Source: Lepisosteus oculatus
Taxonomy: Eukaryota > Chordata > Actinopteri > Semionotiformes > Lepisosteidae
Reading direction: 5' to 3'
DNA length: 64,000 nt
NCBI RefSeq assembly: GCF_040954835.1
Contig: NC_090709.1
Coordinates: 39,548,975 to 39,612,974 of the forward strand
Below are positions 34,568 to 43,500 of this stretch, piece by piece (positions within the stretch are counted from its first letter, which is position 1; each line of letters opens with the position of its first letter). The notes under the pieces were generated by a model, which was given only the letters and a program-made list of their open reading frames with translations, was not told the DNA's origin and ran no database searches. The translations under genes and the position numbers were made by a program.

Positions 34568-37057
34568 AGACTGCATTGTCAGACACAGTGTGGGCTCTGC
34601 CAGTTGTGATGATGATGTTGCTGTGTCAGTTGTGGTGTTGGTGTTGTGTTGACGCTGTGTCAGTTGTGTTGGTGTTGTGTTGACGCTGTGTTGAGGTGTC
34701 AGCTGTGTTGCTGTTGTGTTGATGCTGTGTCAGCTGTGTTGGTGTTGTGTTGACGCTGTGTCAGTTGTGTGGGTGTTGTGAAGATGCTGTATTGCAGTGT
34801 CAGCTGTGTTGGTGTTGTGTTGACACTGTCAGTTGTGTGGGTGTTGTGAAGATGCTGTGTTGGTGTCGTGTTGACGCTGTGTCAGTTGTGTTGGTGTTGT
34901 GTTGACTCTGTGTCAGTTGTGTTGGTGTTGTGAAGATGCTGTGTTGCGGTGTCAGCTGTGTTGGTGTTGTGTTGACACTGTCAGTTGTGTTGGTGTTGTG
35001 AAGATGCAGTGTTAGTTGTGTTGGTGTCGTGTTGACTCTGTGTCAGTTGTGTTGGTGTTCTGAAGATGCTGTGTTGGGGTGTCAGCTGTGTTGGTGTTGT
35101 GTTGACGCTGTGTCAGTTGTGTTGGTGTCATGTTGACGCTGTGTTGTGGTGTCAACTGTGTTGGTGTTGTGAAGATGCTGTATTGCAGTGTCAGCTGTGT
35201 TGGTGTTGTGTTGACACTGTCAGTTGTGTTGGTGTTGTGAAGATGCTGTGTTGGTGTCGTGTTGACGCTGTGTCAGTTGTGTTGGTGTTGTGTTGACGCT
35301 CTGTTGTGGTGTCAGCTGTGTTGGTGTTGTGAAGATGCTGTATTGCAGTGTCAGTTGTGTTGGTGTTGTGTTGACACTGTCAGTTGTGTTGGTGTTGTGA
35401 AGATGCTGTGTTGGTGTCGTGTTGACGCCGTGTCAGTTGTGTTGGTGTTGTGTTGACGCTGTGGTCTGCGCAGAGAGACAGCTGTGTCAGAGACGCCCTG
35501 CAGGCTGAAGGGATCACAGCGACGGACCCCTACAAGGTTGTGACAGAGCGATTCCTCTGTACCGGTGGGACAGAACCGACCCGCGACGACATGACTTGCA
35601 AAGGTATGACATCATCACATGGATCGGGGTGGGAAAGGTATGACATCATCACATGGATCAAGGTGGGGGGGAGGGTGGGAAAGGTATGACATCATCACAT
35701 GGATCAGGGTGGGTGGGAAAGGTATGACATCATCACATGGATCAGTGGGGGGGCAAAGGTATGGCATCATCACATGGATGGGGGGGCCAAGGTATGACAT
35801 CATCCCATGAATCGGGGGGGTTGGAGGCTGGAAAGGTATGACATCATCACATCAGGAGGGGGACCAAAGGTGTGACATCACTTTGATCTGGAGCTCCAGT
35901 GTCTGTTGTACCGTATTCTCTCCTGTGTTCATCCTCCAAGTCCTCTCCAGCTCTGTCACCTGTCTCTCTCCCTCCCTCTGCAGGGGACTCAGGAGGAGCT
36001 GTGTTCATGTCGAGAAAGAGCCGTCTCTTCCAGGTCAGAGGGCAAACCAGTGTGTCTCTCTCTGTGCAGTGTTCATGTACTGGAGTGTCCAGTCAGTGTG
36101 TGTGTATGAACCCCTCTCTCTCTCAGTGCAGTGTTCATGTACTGGAGTGTCCAGTCAGTGTGTCTGTATGAACCCCCCTCTCTCTCAGTGCAGTGTTCAT
36201 GTACTGGAGTGTCCAGTCAGTGTGTCTGTATGAACCCCCCTCTCTCTCAGTGCAGTGTTCATGTACTGGAGTGTCCAGTCAGTGTGTGTCTGTATGAACC
36301 CCTCTCTCTCTCAGTGCAGTGTTCATGTACTGGAGTGTCCAGTCAGTGTGTCTGTATGAACCCCTCTCTCTCTCAGTGCAGTGTTCATGTACTGGAGTGT
36401 CCAGTCAGTGTGTGTGTATGAACCCCTCTCTCTCTCAGTGCAGTGTTCATGTACTGGAGTGTCCAGTCAGTGTGTGTGTATGAACCCCTCTCTCTCTCAG
36501 TGCAGTGTTCATGTACTGGAGTGTCCAGTCAGTGTGTGTGTATGAACCCCTCTCTCTCTCAGTGCAGTGTTCATGTACTGGAGTGTCCAGTCAGGGTGTC
36601 TGTATGAACCCCTCTCTCTCTCAGTGCAGTGTTCATGTACTGGAGTGTCCAGTCAGTGTGTCTGTATGAACCCCTCTCTCTCTCAGTGCAGTGTTCATGT
36701 ACTGGAGTGTCCAGTCAGTGTGTCTGTATGAACCCCTCTCTCTCTCAGTGCAGTGTTCATGTACTGGAGTGTCCAGTCAGTGTGTCTGTATGAACCCCTC
36801 TCTCTCTCAGTGCAGTGTTCATGTACTGGAGTGTCCAGTCAGTGTGTGTGTGTATTAACCCCTCTCTCGGTGTCTCTAAGGTGGGGGTGATCAGCTGGGG
36901 AAACACAAACCTGTGTCCCACGTCTCACTCTCGTGAGGAAGCCACATCCACCTCCAGGGACTATCACATCAGCCTGTTCAAGGTGCAGGACTTCCTCAAG
37001 AAACACCTGGCCAAGGACGCAGCGGACCTCCCGGGGCGCCTGGAGTTCATCGACTGA
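20204..37057 (+). CDS. cfb: Complement factor B/C2-like zymogen, copy 2 (complete)
   Basis: Eighteen coding exons: 20204-20261, 21533-21721, 22986-23171, 23294-23467, 24050-24160, 25311-25447, 26215-26350, 28604-28735, 28916-29011, 29643-29780, 30834-30949, 31625-31769, 32314-32452, 33619-33695, 34376-34488, 35474-35603, 35984-36033 and 36881-37057. They give 2304 nt, 767 residues plus stop; human factor B has 764. The ATG has A at -3 and G at +4 and opens a hydrophobic signal peptide ([10 protein letters not shown]). One CCP/SCR module per exon follows at about residues 21-82, 83-144 and 145-202. A linker comes next, with the likely factor D site Arg245-Arg246 aligned to human KR-K. The vWA (about 255-452) has metal-site D262-S264-S266. 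In the protease domain the triad is His514 (31691-31693), Asp569 (32400-32402) and Ser695 (35989-35991), with S1 Asp736. Secreted plasma protein; alternative or classical pathway convertase subunit. B versus C2 is not resolved. Confidence 0.95.
20300..21530 (+). repeat. 62-bp minisatellite family B, intron 1 of copy 2
   Basis: About 19 sense units with CAGTGTTCATGTACTGGAGT and CCCCTCTCTCTCTCAG. The last unit grades into the genuine acceptor of the first CCP exon (AG at 21531-21532). Confidence 0.93.
21860..22920 (+). repeat. GGTCAGTGATGAGTGAGGTG minisatellite
   Basis: Units of about 30-50 bases of GTGATGAGTGAGGTGTTGGT and CAGTGGTGGTCA fill the intron between the first and second CCP exons. 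Confidence 0.9.
23470..23990 (+). repeat. GAGAGTGGACAGGCACACAG minisatellite
   Basis: About 17 units of roughly 30 bases, GGTCAGGAGAGTGGACAGGG and ACACAGA, in the intron after the third CCP exon. A lone family B unit sits at 23228-23280, in the intron before that exon. Confidence 0.88.
24285..24975 (+). repeat. 26-bp minisatellite (GGGAGAGATACTCAGGTCAT)
   Basis: About 26 units of TTACACTGGGAGAGATACTC and AGGTCA between exons 24050-24160 and 25311-25447. Confidence 0.9.
25480..26205 (+). repeat. 50-bp minisatellite family A, intron of copy 2
   Basis: About 14 sense units, in exactly the intron that holds family A in copy 1 (37-600). The array merges into the acceptor of exon 26215-26350. Confidence 0.93.
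26400..28555 (+). repeat. 50-bp AT-rich minisatellite, intron of copy 2
   Basis: About 43 units of GCCCAGTCTGGGGTCTACAG, TAAAATCAGGGTTAATGATG and TTAATACACA. Blocks of several units recur as higher-order repeats. Homologous to 950-1510 in copy 1. Confidence 0.93.
29090..29625 (+). repeat. GACCTTTAACCCCTGACTGA minisatellite with C runs
   Basis: About seven units of roughly 60-80 bases with CTTTAACCCCTGACTGAAGA, poly-C stretches and AGAGCCCCTGAAGGACTGGG, reaching the acceptor of exon 29643-29780. Confidence 0.85.
29970..30675 (+). repeat. Minisatellite GTGATGGACTGGTGTCCTGT (intronic copy)
   Basis: Same family as 17215-17775, here between exons 29643-29780 and 30834-30949 of copy 2. Confidence 0.9.
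30985..31570 (+). repeat. CA-rich microsatellite/minisatellite
   Basis: CACACGCACACTTACACAGA-type units. A CTCTCTC- and C-rich tract then leads into the acceptor of the protease His exon. Confidence 0.9.
31795..32090 (+). repeat. About 120-bp tandem repeat derived from a LINE tail
   Basis: Units with AGCTGGGTGAGCTCCTCCAG and GTTGAAGCCGATACCCTGGC. They translate as [20 protein letters not shown], which resembles the C-terminal W-N-x-LP-x-x-VV-x-A segment of LINE ORF2. Larger copy at 44220-44870; one diverged unit at about 33785-33870. Confidence 0.75.
32465..33605 (+). repeat. 50-bp minisatellite family A, intron of copy 2
   Basis: About 23 sense units in the intron homologous to 7030-8088 of copy 1, ending at the acceptor of exon 33619-33695. 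Confidence 0.93.
33868..34323 (-). mobile_element. LINE ORF2 C-terminal fragment with in-frame 66-bp repeats
   Basis: The minus strand encodes [20 protein letters not shown] followed by [17 protein letters not shown], a C-x2-C-x-n-H-F zinc-knuckle-like tail seen in fish LINE polymerases. Four in-frame 66-bp repeats of the preceding segment ([19 protein letters not shown]) are embedded. It sits in an intron of copy 2, antisense to the gene. Confidence 0.65.
34495..35465 (+). repeat. GT microsatellite plus TCAGTTGTGTTGGTGTTGTG minisatellite
   Basis: A long GT run to about 34565 is followed by units of GTGTTGGTGTTGTGTTGACG and CTGTGTCA up to the acceptor of exon 35474-35603. Same position and family as 10020-10345 in copy 1. 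Confidence 0.9.
35600..35870 (+). repeat. GGTATGACATCATCACATGG tandem repeat
   Basis: Seven units of about 35-40 bases starting directly at the donor (GGTATGACATCA). The unit contains the true donor sequence AAAG/GTATGA. Confidence 0.85.
36055..36865 (+). repeat. 62-bp minisatellite family B, last intron of copy 2
   Basis: About 13 sense units between the GDSGG exon and the terminal exon. Each has CTCTCTCTCAG followed by TGCAGTGTTCATGT. Confidence 0.93.
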
Positions 37058-37122
37058 GAGAGAGAGAGAGGGAGAGAGACCTCCAGTATGTGAGATTCCC
37101 CTGGCTCGGCTCTCTTGAGACC

Positions 37123-37128
37123 AATAAA
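37123..37128 (+). terminator. Polyadenylation signal of factor B/C2-like copy 2
   Basis: AATAAA lies 66 bases after the stop codon, giving a very short 3' UTR. It faces the NELFE signal about 690 bases away on the other strand. Confidence 0.8.
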
Positions 37129-37244
37129 CCCCTTCACTTCAGCTGCTGAGCTCTAGAGCGTGTGTGTTTTTATCAGACCCGATAGGATCACACCCAGACG
37201 CAGGAGATACAGGTACACACACAGCGTGGGGCTGTAGGGACATC

Positions 37245-37745
37245 CTGGGGGGACCCCGACTGTAGAGACTCCTCCTGCACTGGGACCCCGACTGTAGAGA
37301 CTCACCCCGCACTGGGACCCCGACTGTAGAGACTCATCCCAGACTGGGACCCCGACTGTAGAGACTCATCCTGCACTGGGACCCCGACTGTAGAGACTCG
37401 TCCCGCACTGAGACCCCGACTGTAGAGACTCATCCCAGACTGGGACCCCGACTGTAGAGACTCGTCCTGCACTGGGACCCCGACTGTAGAGACTCATCCC
37501 AGACTGGGACCCCGACTGTAGAGACTCATCCCAGACTGGGACCCCGACTGTAGAGACTCATCCCAGACTGGGACCCCGACTGTAGAGACTCGTCCTGCAC
37601 TGGGACCCTGACTGTAGAGACTTGTCCTGCACTGGGCCCCGACTGTAGAGACTCACCCTGCACTGGGACCCCGACTGTAGAGACTCATCCCAGACTGGGA
37701 CCCTGACTGTAGAGACTCGTCCTGCACTGGGACCCCGACTGTGAT
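37245..37745 (+). repeat. 32-bp minisatellite between convergent genes
   Basis: About 15 units of GGGACCCCGACTGTAGAGAC and TCATCCCAGACT lie between the two facing polyadenylation signals. Confidence 0.9.
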
Positions 37746-37812
37746 CTTACAGCAAAGGGCTCATCATTGTAAAGATGGGACTGACAGACAGAGACTCGTT
37801 TTGACATAACTG

Positions 37813-37818
37813 TTTATT
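37813..37818 (-). terminator. Polyadenylation signal of NELFE
   Basis: TTTATT on the plus strand reads AATAAA on the NELFE strand, about 300 bases beyond its stop codon (38119-38121). It defines a 3' UTR of about 320 bases convergent with the upstream complement gene. Confidence 0.7.
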
Positions 37819-38118
37819 TTTGTCAAGTATGGAGAAACATTCGATGATAATGGGGAGAAAAAAAACACAACACAAAAAAACCTTTTTAAGAAATGAAAAC
37901 GTCAGTACAGTTTGGCCTCGTCCATCTCCTGTTCAAACTGTCCACGGTATTCTGCTCAACCACAGTGATCACACAGCCCCCAACCTGCAGGCTCCTAAAC
38001 GACCTTAGACGTCATAAACGATATCTCGGCTTCCAGCAGAATTCTTAATACATTTTGAGTCGCTCTGACACTAGTCCATACTTCGCCAGGCGGGGCTGGA
38101 CAGGAAATGGACCCCGGT

Positions 38119-41100
38119 TCACAGGAAGTCATCATTGTACACAACCTGGTTCCGCTTGTCTCTGTAGGAGCCCTTGGCACTATTCTGTACAGCTGGAGAG
38201 ACAGAGAGGGGAGAGAGAGGGGTTCATACACACACACTGACTGGACACTCCAGTACATGAACACTGCACTGAGAGAGAGAGGGGTTCATTCACACACACT
38301 GACTGGACACTCCAGTACATGAACACTGCACTGAGAGAGAGAGGGGTTCATACACACACACTGACTGGACACTCCAGTACATGAACACTGCACTGAGAGA
38401 GAGAGGGGTTCATACAGACACACTGACTGGACACTCCAGTACATGAACACTGCACTGAGAGAGAGGGGTTCATACACACACAGTAATAATGGTGTTACTT
38501 AGATGTTTACCTAGAGAGGCCCAGACTGACTTCCCTGTAGCAGCTTCAAGCATAGGCTGTTTCCTGGCGATGCTGACTTTAATGTTAACATCGCCAACCA
38601 TTGTGCCGTTCAACTGAAAGAGATGAACACAGACCCTCACACAGACCCCAGAGACACTCCTCACACAGAGAGAGGAGTCCAGACCCTCACACAGACCCCA
38701 GAGACACTCCTCACACAGAGAGAGGAGTCGAGACCCTCACACAGACCCCAGAGACACTCCTCACACAGAGAGAGGAGTCCAGACCCTCACACAGACCCCA
38801 GAGACACTCCTCACACAGAGAGAGGAGTCCAGACCCTCACACAGACCCCAGAGACACCCTTCACACAGAGAGAGGAGTCCAGACCCTCACACAGACCCCA
38901 GAGACACTCCTCACACAGAGAGAGCAGTCCAGACCCTCACACAGACCCCAGAGACACCCCTCACACAGAGAGAGGAGTCCAGACCCTCACACAGACCCCA
39001 GAGACACTCCTCACACAGAGAGAGGGGTCCAGACCCTCACACAGACCCCAGAGACACTCCACACACAGACAGAGGAGTCCAGACCCTCACACAGACCCCA
39101 GAGACACTCCTCACACAGAGAGAGGAGTCCAGACTGTACCGACCTCGCCCACAGCCTGATCCGCGGACTCCATCTTCTCGAAGGTGATGAATGCACAGCT
39201 GGGAACGGGGAGAGAGAGAGAGAGAAGAGTTGCAGGGAGGTAAGGCGTCGTAGTGGCAGAGCAGTGAAAAGCTCTGGGACCGAGTGCGAGTCCAGCATCA
39301 AAGTCTCTTCAAGACTCCTTAAACAACTTCGCTGTGACCTGAGGAGACCACCGAGTGCCTGGTATTGCTCAGGTGGCGCAGTTCCCTTCATCGAGTAGAT
39401 CATTACCTTAATTGCTCGTTAACACCCTGTGCCTCGTACTGGGACTTGAACCAGCAACCAACCACCCAGATACCCACCTCATACTGGGACTGGCACCAGC
39501 TAGCTCCCAGCAACCTGAAGGGGCTGTGCCTCATACTAGGATTTGAACCAGCAACCTCCCAGGTACGTGAAGGGGCTGTGCCTCGCGCCGGGACGTGAAC
39601 CAGTCACCCCCCAGTTAGCTCATGGGCTGTGCCCTGCGCCGGGACGTGAACCGGCCGCCCCCCAGTTAGCTCACGGGCTGTGCCTCGCGCCGGGACGTGA
39701 ACCAGCCGCCCCCAGTTAGCTCACGGGCTGTGCCTCGCGCCGGGACGTGAACCGGCCGCCCCCCAGTTAGCTCACGGGCTGTGCCTCGCGCCGGGACGTG
39801 AACCGGCCGCCCCCAGTTAGCTCAGGGGCTGTGCCCCGCACCGGGACTCACTTGCGCGGCGGGTCCATGCTGAGGTCGATGACGGTGCCGTGGGCCGAGA
39901 AGGCCGCGCGCAGGGTCTCCTCCCTCAGCCCCGCCCCGTAGACGTAGACCGTGTTCCCCTTCCTGGAGCCGCGGCGGTCCGGGTACGAGTCGGAGCCTGG
40001 GGGGGGCGGGGAGAGGACCACAGAGTGGACACAGTGGACAGAGAGGAGAGAGAGAGAGAGAGAGAGCAGAGGGGAGAGAGAGAGGAGAGAGAGAGGAGAA
40101 GGGAGCACGAGGAGGGGAGAGAGGAGAGGGGAGAGAGAGAGGAGGAGAGGGGGAGAGAGGAGAGGGGAGAGAGAGAGGGATGAGACAAGGGAGAGGAGGG
40201 AAGAGAGAGAGAGGAGAGACAGGAGAGGGGAGAAAGAGAGGGGGAGAGAGGAGAAGGGAGCGAGAGCAGAGACAGGAGAGGGGAGAGAGAGAGGAGGAGA
40301 GGGGGAGAGAGGAGAAGGGAGCGAGAGGAGAGACAGGAGAGGGGAGGGAGAGAGGGATGAGACAAGGGAGAGGAGGGAAGAGAGAGAGAGAGGAGGACAG
40401 GAGAGAGGGAGGAGAGGGGAGAGAGAAGCCAGGCCTGATACTCACGTCTGAAGGGGGCCTCCCTGTCCCTCTCCCGGTCCCGGTCCCGATCCCGATCCCG
40501 ATCACGATCCCTGTCTCTGTCTCTGTCCCGATCCCTGTCCCGGTCCCGGTCTCTCCCTCGCTCCCGGTCCAGCTCCCTGTCCCTGTCCCTGTCCCTCTCC
40601 CTCTCCCTGTCCAGCTCCCTGCTGGAGGACGAGCCCCCCAGATCCTCATCGTCCCGAGACCGGTCCCCTGGGCTCACGAAGCTGGGAGAGAGAGAGAGAG
40701 GGGACGCTGGCACTGACCGGCCCGCTGGACACTACAGGACACTGCCTGCTGTACCCGCTGACCAGTCCACCTACCTCTCGTACAGGGACTTCCTGTGAGG
40801 CCGCTTAGCCTGCAAGTAGAGAGAGACGGAGTGAAGGACAGAGCGAGGCCCAGGCGCAGACGTGTCTGTCTCACGGCCCGTCCGTCTGTCTCACAGCCTG
40901 TCTGTCTCACGGCCCGTCCGTCTGCCTGCCTGTCTGTCTGTCTCACGGCCCGTCCGTCTGCCTGCCTGTCTGTCTGTCTCACGGCCCGTCCGTCTGCCTG
41001 CCTGTCTGTCTGTCTGTCTGTCTGTCTGCTTCACAGTCTCTCTGTCTGTCTGTCTCACAGCCTGCCTGTCTGTCTGTCTGTGTGTCTGCTTCACAGTCTC

Positions 41101-42434
41101 TCTGTCTGTCTGTCTCACAGCCTGCCTGTCTGTCTGTCTCACAGCCTGCCTCTCTGCCTGCCTGCCTACCTACCTCACAGCCTGTCTGTCTGTGTGTCTG
41201 CTTCACAGTCTCTCTGCCTGCCTGTCTGTCTGTCTCGCAGTCCACATGTCTCTCTGTCTCTCCTGTCTTTCCTGGTTCACTGGTTCACTGGCTCACTGCT
41301 TCACTGCTTCACAGTCCACATGTCTCTCTGTCTCTCCTGTCTTTCCTGGCTCACTGGTTCACTGGCTCACAGTTCACGGGTCTCTCATTCCACGAGTCCA
41401 CACGTACCTCCAGCATCTCCTCGTCTGTGGACATGCTCCTCTGGAAGGGAAGGAAGGCGGGGACAGGCCCCTTCTCCGGATCCTGGGGACCAGAGGGAGA
41501 AGGAAGAGAAGGAAGGGGTCAGGAAGCAGACAAAGACTACACCTCCCATGACCGCCGCCTTTCCCACCCCCACACCCCCCCGGTGCACCCTGGGAGTTGT
41601 AGTCCGGGCTCACCTTGAGCTTGCCTTCCAGCGTCCTGGAGCGCTTGAACCCGGAGTTCTTGTTCTCGGACTTGATGGCGCTGATGGCCCCCGACTTCAC
41701 CAGCATCTTGGCCTGCTCCGTCGCCGTGGCCGTGTCCACCACCGGCTGGTCGGACAGGGCTGGACGGGGGGGAGGGGAGAGAAAGAGAGAGGGGGGCAGT
41801 CGGGATGGGCACTGCCCCCTGGGAAGGGGGCGGGGCCGGGGCGGGAGGAAGAGGCCACTTACTGCGCTTCAGTCCGCCCTGGCTGGTCTGGCTGCTGGAG
41901 CTCTGCTTCTTGAGGGCCAGGAGGGCCTTTTTCTGCCACGAGAAGCAACGACAGGCCGTCAGCCGACTCGCCGCGGTCCCCCCCGACGCGCGCAGCCTCT
42001 CTGAGTGCGGAGCAGCGCCTCGCCCTGGGGTACAGGGGCTGTGCCGCCCCCCCCCACCGCATCTCTGCGCTGTATCGCAGCAGCGACAGCCTCTGTACAC
42101 CCGCTGTATCGCAGCGGCAGCAGCCTCTCTGGGGTACAGGGGCTGTGCCGCGCCCGAGATTCGAACCCGCCGCCCCCCCGACCGCATCACCGCGCTGTAT
42201 CGCAGCAGCAGCAGCCTCTCTGGGGTACAGGGGCTGTGCCGCGCCCGAGATTCGAACCCGCCGCCCCTCCTCGGTTTAGCGGCGATCACAGGCGGCCGGG
42301 CTGAGGAGACAGAGTCAGGCCCGCAGCCGGAGAGACGGGCAGAGAGCTGCACTGCTCACCTTCTTCTTCAGCTTGGCGTACTTCTTCTGGAGGGACTCCT
42401 CTTCCTCCGACAGAGAGGTGGGGAACAGGGCCAT
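38119..42434 (-). CDS. nelfe: Negative elongation factor complex member E (RD RNA-binding protein)
   Basis: Ten coding exons in transcript order (high to low coordinates): 42434-42360, 41932-41863, 41759-41614, 41482-41408, 40809-40775, 40681-40446, 39996-39852, 39198-39144, 38613-38511 and 38192-38119. They give 1014 nt, 337 residues plus stop. The N-terminus ([20 protein letters not shown]) is the family's Leu-zipper-like, Lys-rich segment. Residues 74-97 include the conserved [14 protein letters not shown]. Exon 6 holds Arg-Asp/Arg-Glu dipeptide repeats (about residues 155-207), the RD motif. An RRM follows at about 226-300, with RNP2 TVYVYG (228-233) and RNP1 NCAFITFE (261-268), then [12 protein letters not shown] binds paused RNA polymerase II with DSIF; the E subunit contacts nascent RNA. 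It is shorter than the 380-residue human protein, mainly in the RD run and the C-terminal tail. An acceptor-like CAG one base before the ATG implies an upstream non-coding exon. Confidence 0.95.
38205..38480 (-). repeat. 62-bp minisatellite family B, last intron of NELFE
   Basis: About four units, inverted relative to those in the complement genes and therefore sense to NELFE. They end beside the acceptor of its terminal exon (38192). Confidence 0.9.
38630..39135 (-). repeat. 50-bp minisatellite family A, intron of NELFE
   Basis: About ten units in NELFE-sense orientation between exons 39198-39144 and 38613-38511. Confidence 0.92.
39430..39845 (-). repeat. About 51-bp array with a tRNA B-box-like motif in each unit
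   Basis: About seven to eight units. On the minus strand each reads GTGAGCTAACTGG then GGTTCACGTCCCGGCGCGAG, close to the pol III B box GGTTCRANTCC. The leftmost units are more diverged (GGTTCAAGTCCCAGTACGAG). Probably amplified from a tRNA-derived SINE in a NELFE intron. Confidence 0.75.
40020..40435. repeat. Purine-rich GAGAGAGGAGAGGGGA array
   Basis: Simple GA-rich repeats on the plus strand form the pyrimidine-rich intron sequence of NELFE before exon 39996-39852. Confidence 0.88.
40860..41400. repeat. CTGT/CTGC-rich array in a NELFE intron
   Basis: Units of TCACGGCCCGTCCGTCTGCC and TGTCTGTCTG, then TCACTGGTTCACTGGCTCAC repeats near 41280-41380. Confidence 0.85.
42010..42290 (-). mobile_element. 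Tandem tRNA-like SINE fragments, NELFE intron 1
   Basis: Two to three copies of about 85 bases. On the minus strand GGGTTCGAATCTCGGGCGCG contains a perfect pol III B box (GGTTCGAATC), followed by GCACAGCCCCTGTACCCC and GCTGCTGCGATACAGCG. Confidence 0.6.
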
Positions 42435-42454
42435 CCTGCACACTAGAGGGACCG

Positions 42455-42780
42455 GGCTGTCCAATGACACCACAGAGCATTACAGTCACATGACATCCCC
42501 AATGACACCACAGAGCATTAGAATCACATGATGTCCCCAATGACATCACAGAGCTTTAGAATCACATGACCTCCCCAATGACATCACAGAGCATCAGTCA
42601 CATGACCTCCCCAATGACATCACAGATCATCAGTCACATGACCTCCCCAATGACATCACAGAGCATTAGTCACATGACCTCACTATTGAAAACACAGTGC
42701 TTTATAGTTACGTGACATCACCAGTGACATCACGGCACTTTATAGTCACATTATATCACCAATGGCATCACAGTGCTGTG
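42455..42780. repeat. 34-37-bp array upstream of the NELFE start exon
   Basis: Units of CCCCAATGACATCACAGAGC and ATTAGTCACATGACCT, six clear copies plus diverged ones. It lies between the NELFE ATG exon and the shared promoter. Confidence 0.85.
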
Positions 42781-42789
42781 CGTGTGACA

Positions 42790-43455
42790 TAACTCTTCCT
42801 GCACTCGGAGGTTTAGCCTAATGACATCACCGCCTTATATACTGCGTTGGGACGTTTTATTCTTCCATTTTCAAAGCAAGTTCCCCCCCCCAGCAAACCA
42901 CCACTTTCACCTTCAGCGCTCTGCATTCTGGTTTTAAACGTCGCCTGAGACGAGGGCGGCTGCTTAATCAGTCAATCAGTGATTCAATCGATCGATCGAT
43001 CGATCAGAGCTGCGATTTCAAAGACAGCTACAGGGTAAACGCCCCGGTGCCAGTCTTGTGCCAGTCCTGCCCGGCGCCACACGGTGCCCATGCAGTCTGG
43101 AAGCGAAATCGCGTTTATAGGCTTTTGCATAAACAACACGGACTACACGTTTGCACTCATATTTAACCCCCTGATGACGCAGCCGGGCACCGGAGAGGGG
43201 CGATTGGTGTCCCGACCGGTCAAGAGAGAGAGAAATAAAAGCAGAAAGTGAACAGCAGGAAATTTAAAAACAATAAAAAAAAAACGCGCTTGCATTTGAC
43301 GCGACGCGACGCGACACGACACGACACTATTTTCTGCTGCTGCCACCTCTGTCAGCAACCGCCTCTCCACCCGCCATGCTGACATTTCTAAAGAGCCAGG
43401 ACCCCAGTATTAAAACAAACTGACGAGGAATAAACCTACAGCACAGTCCGGTACC
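42790..43455. other. Probable NELFE 5' intron, no further feature
   Basis: Unique sequence with ATCGATCGATCG near 42990 and a GCGACGCGACACGACAC microsatellite near 43297-43326. No exon recognised. Confidence 0.45.
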
Positions 43456-43459
43456 GTAC

Positions 43460-43500
43460 CTCTGGTCACCGTGCCAAAACAAAACAAGGACGCGCAGATA
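43460..43500 (-). other. Candidate non-coding first exon of NELFE (donor at 43459)
   Basis: On the minus strand CCAGAG is followed by GTACGG at 43459-43454, a usable 5' splice site. It would join to the acceptor directly before the NELFE ATG (about 42436). The 5' end is set only by the promoter elements beyond 43500. This is an inference. Confidence 0.35.

Noticed and set aside
39890..40451. Arg/Glu-rich plus-strand open frames opposite NELFE
   Set aside because: They are the antisense of a GA-rich intron array and of the RD-repeat exon.
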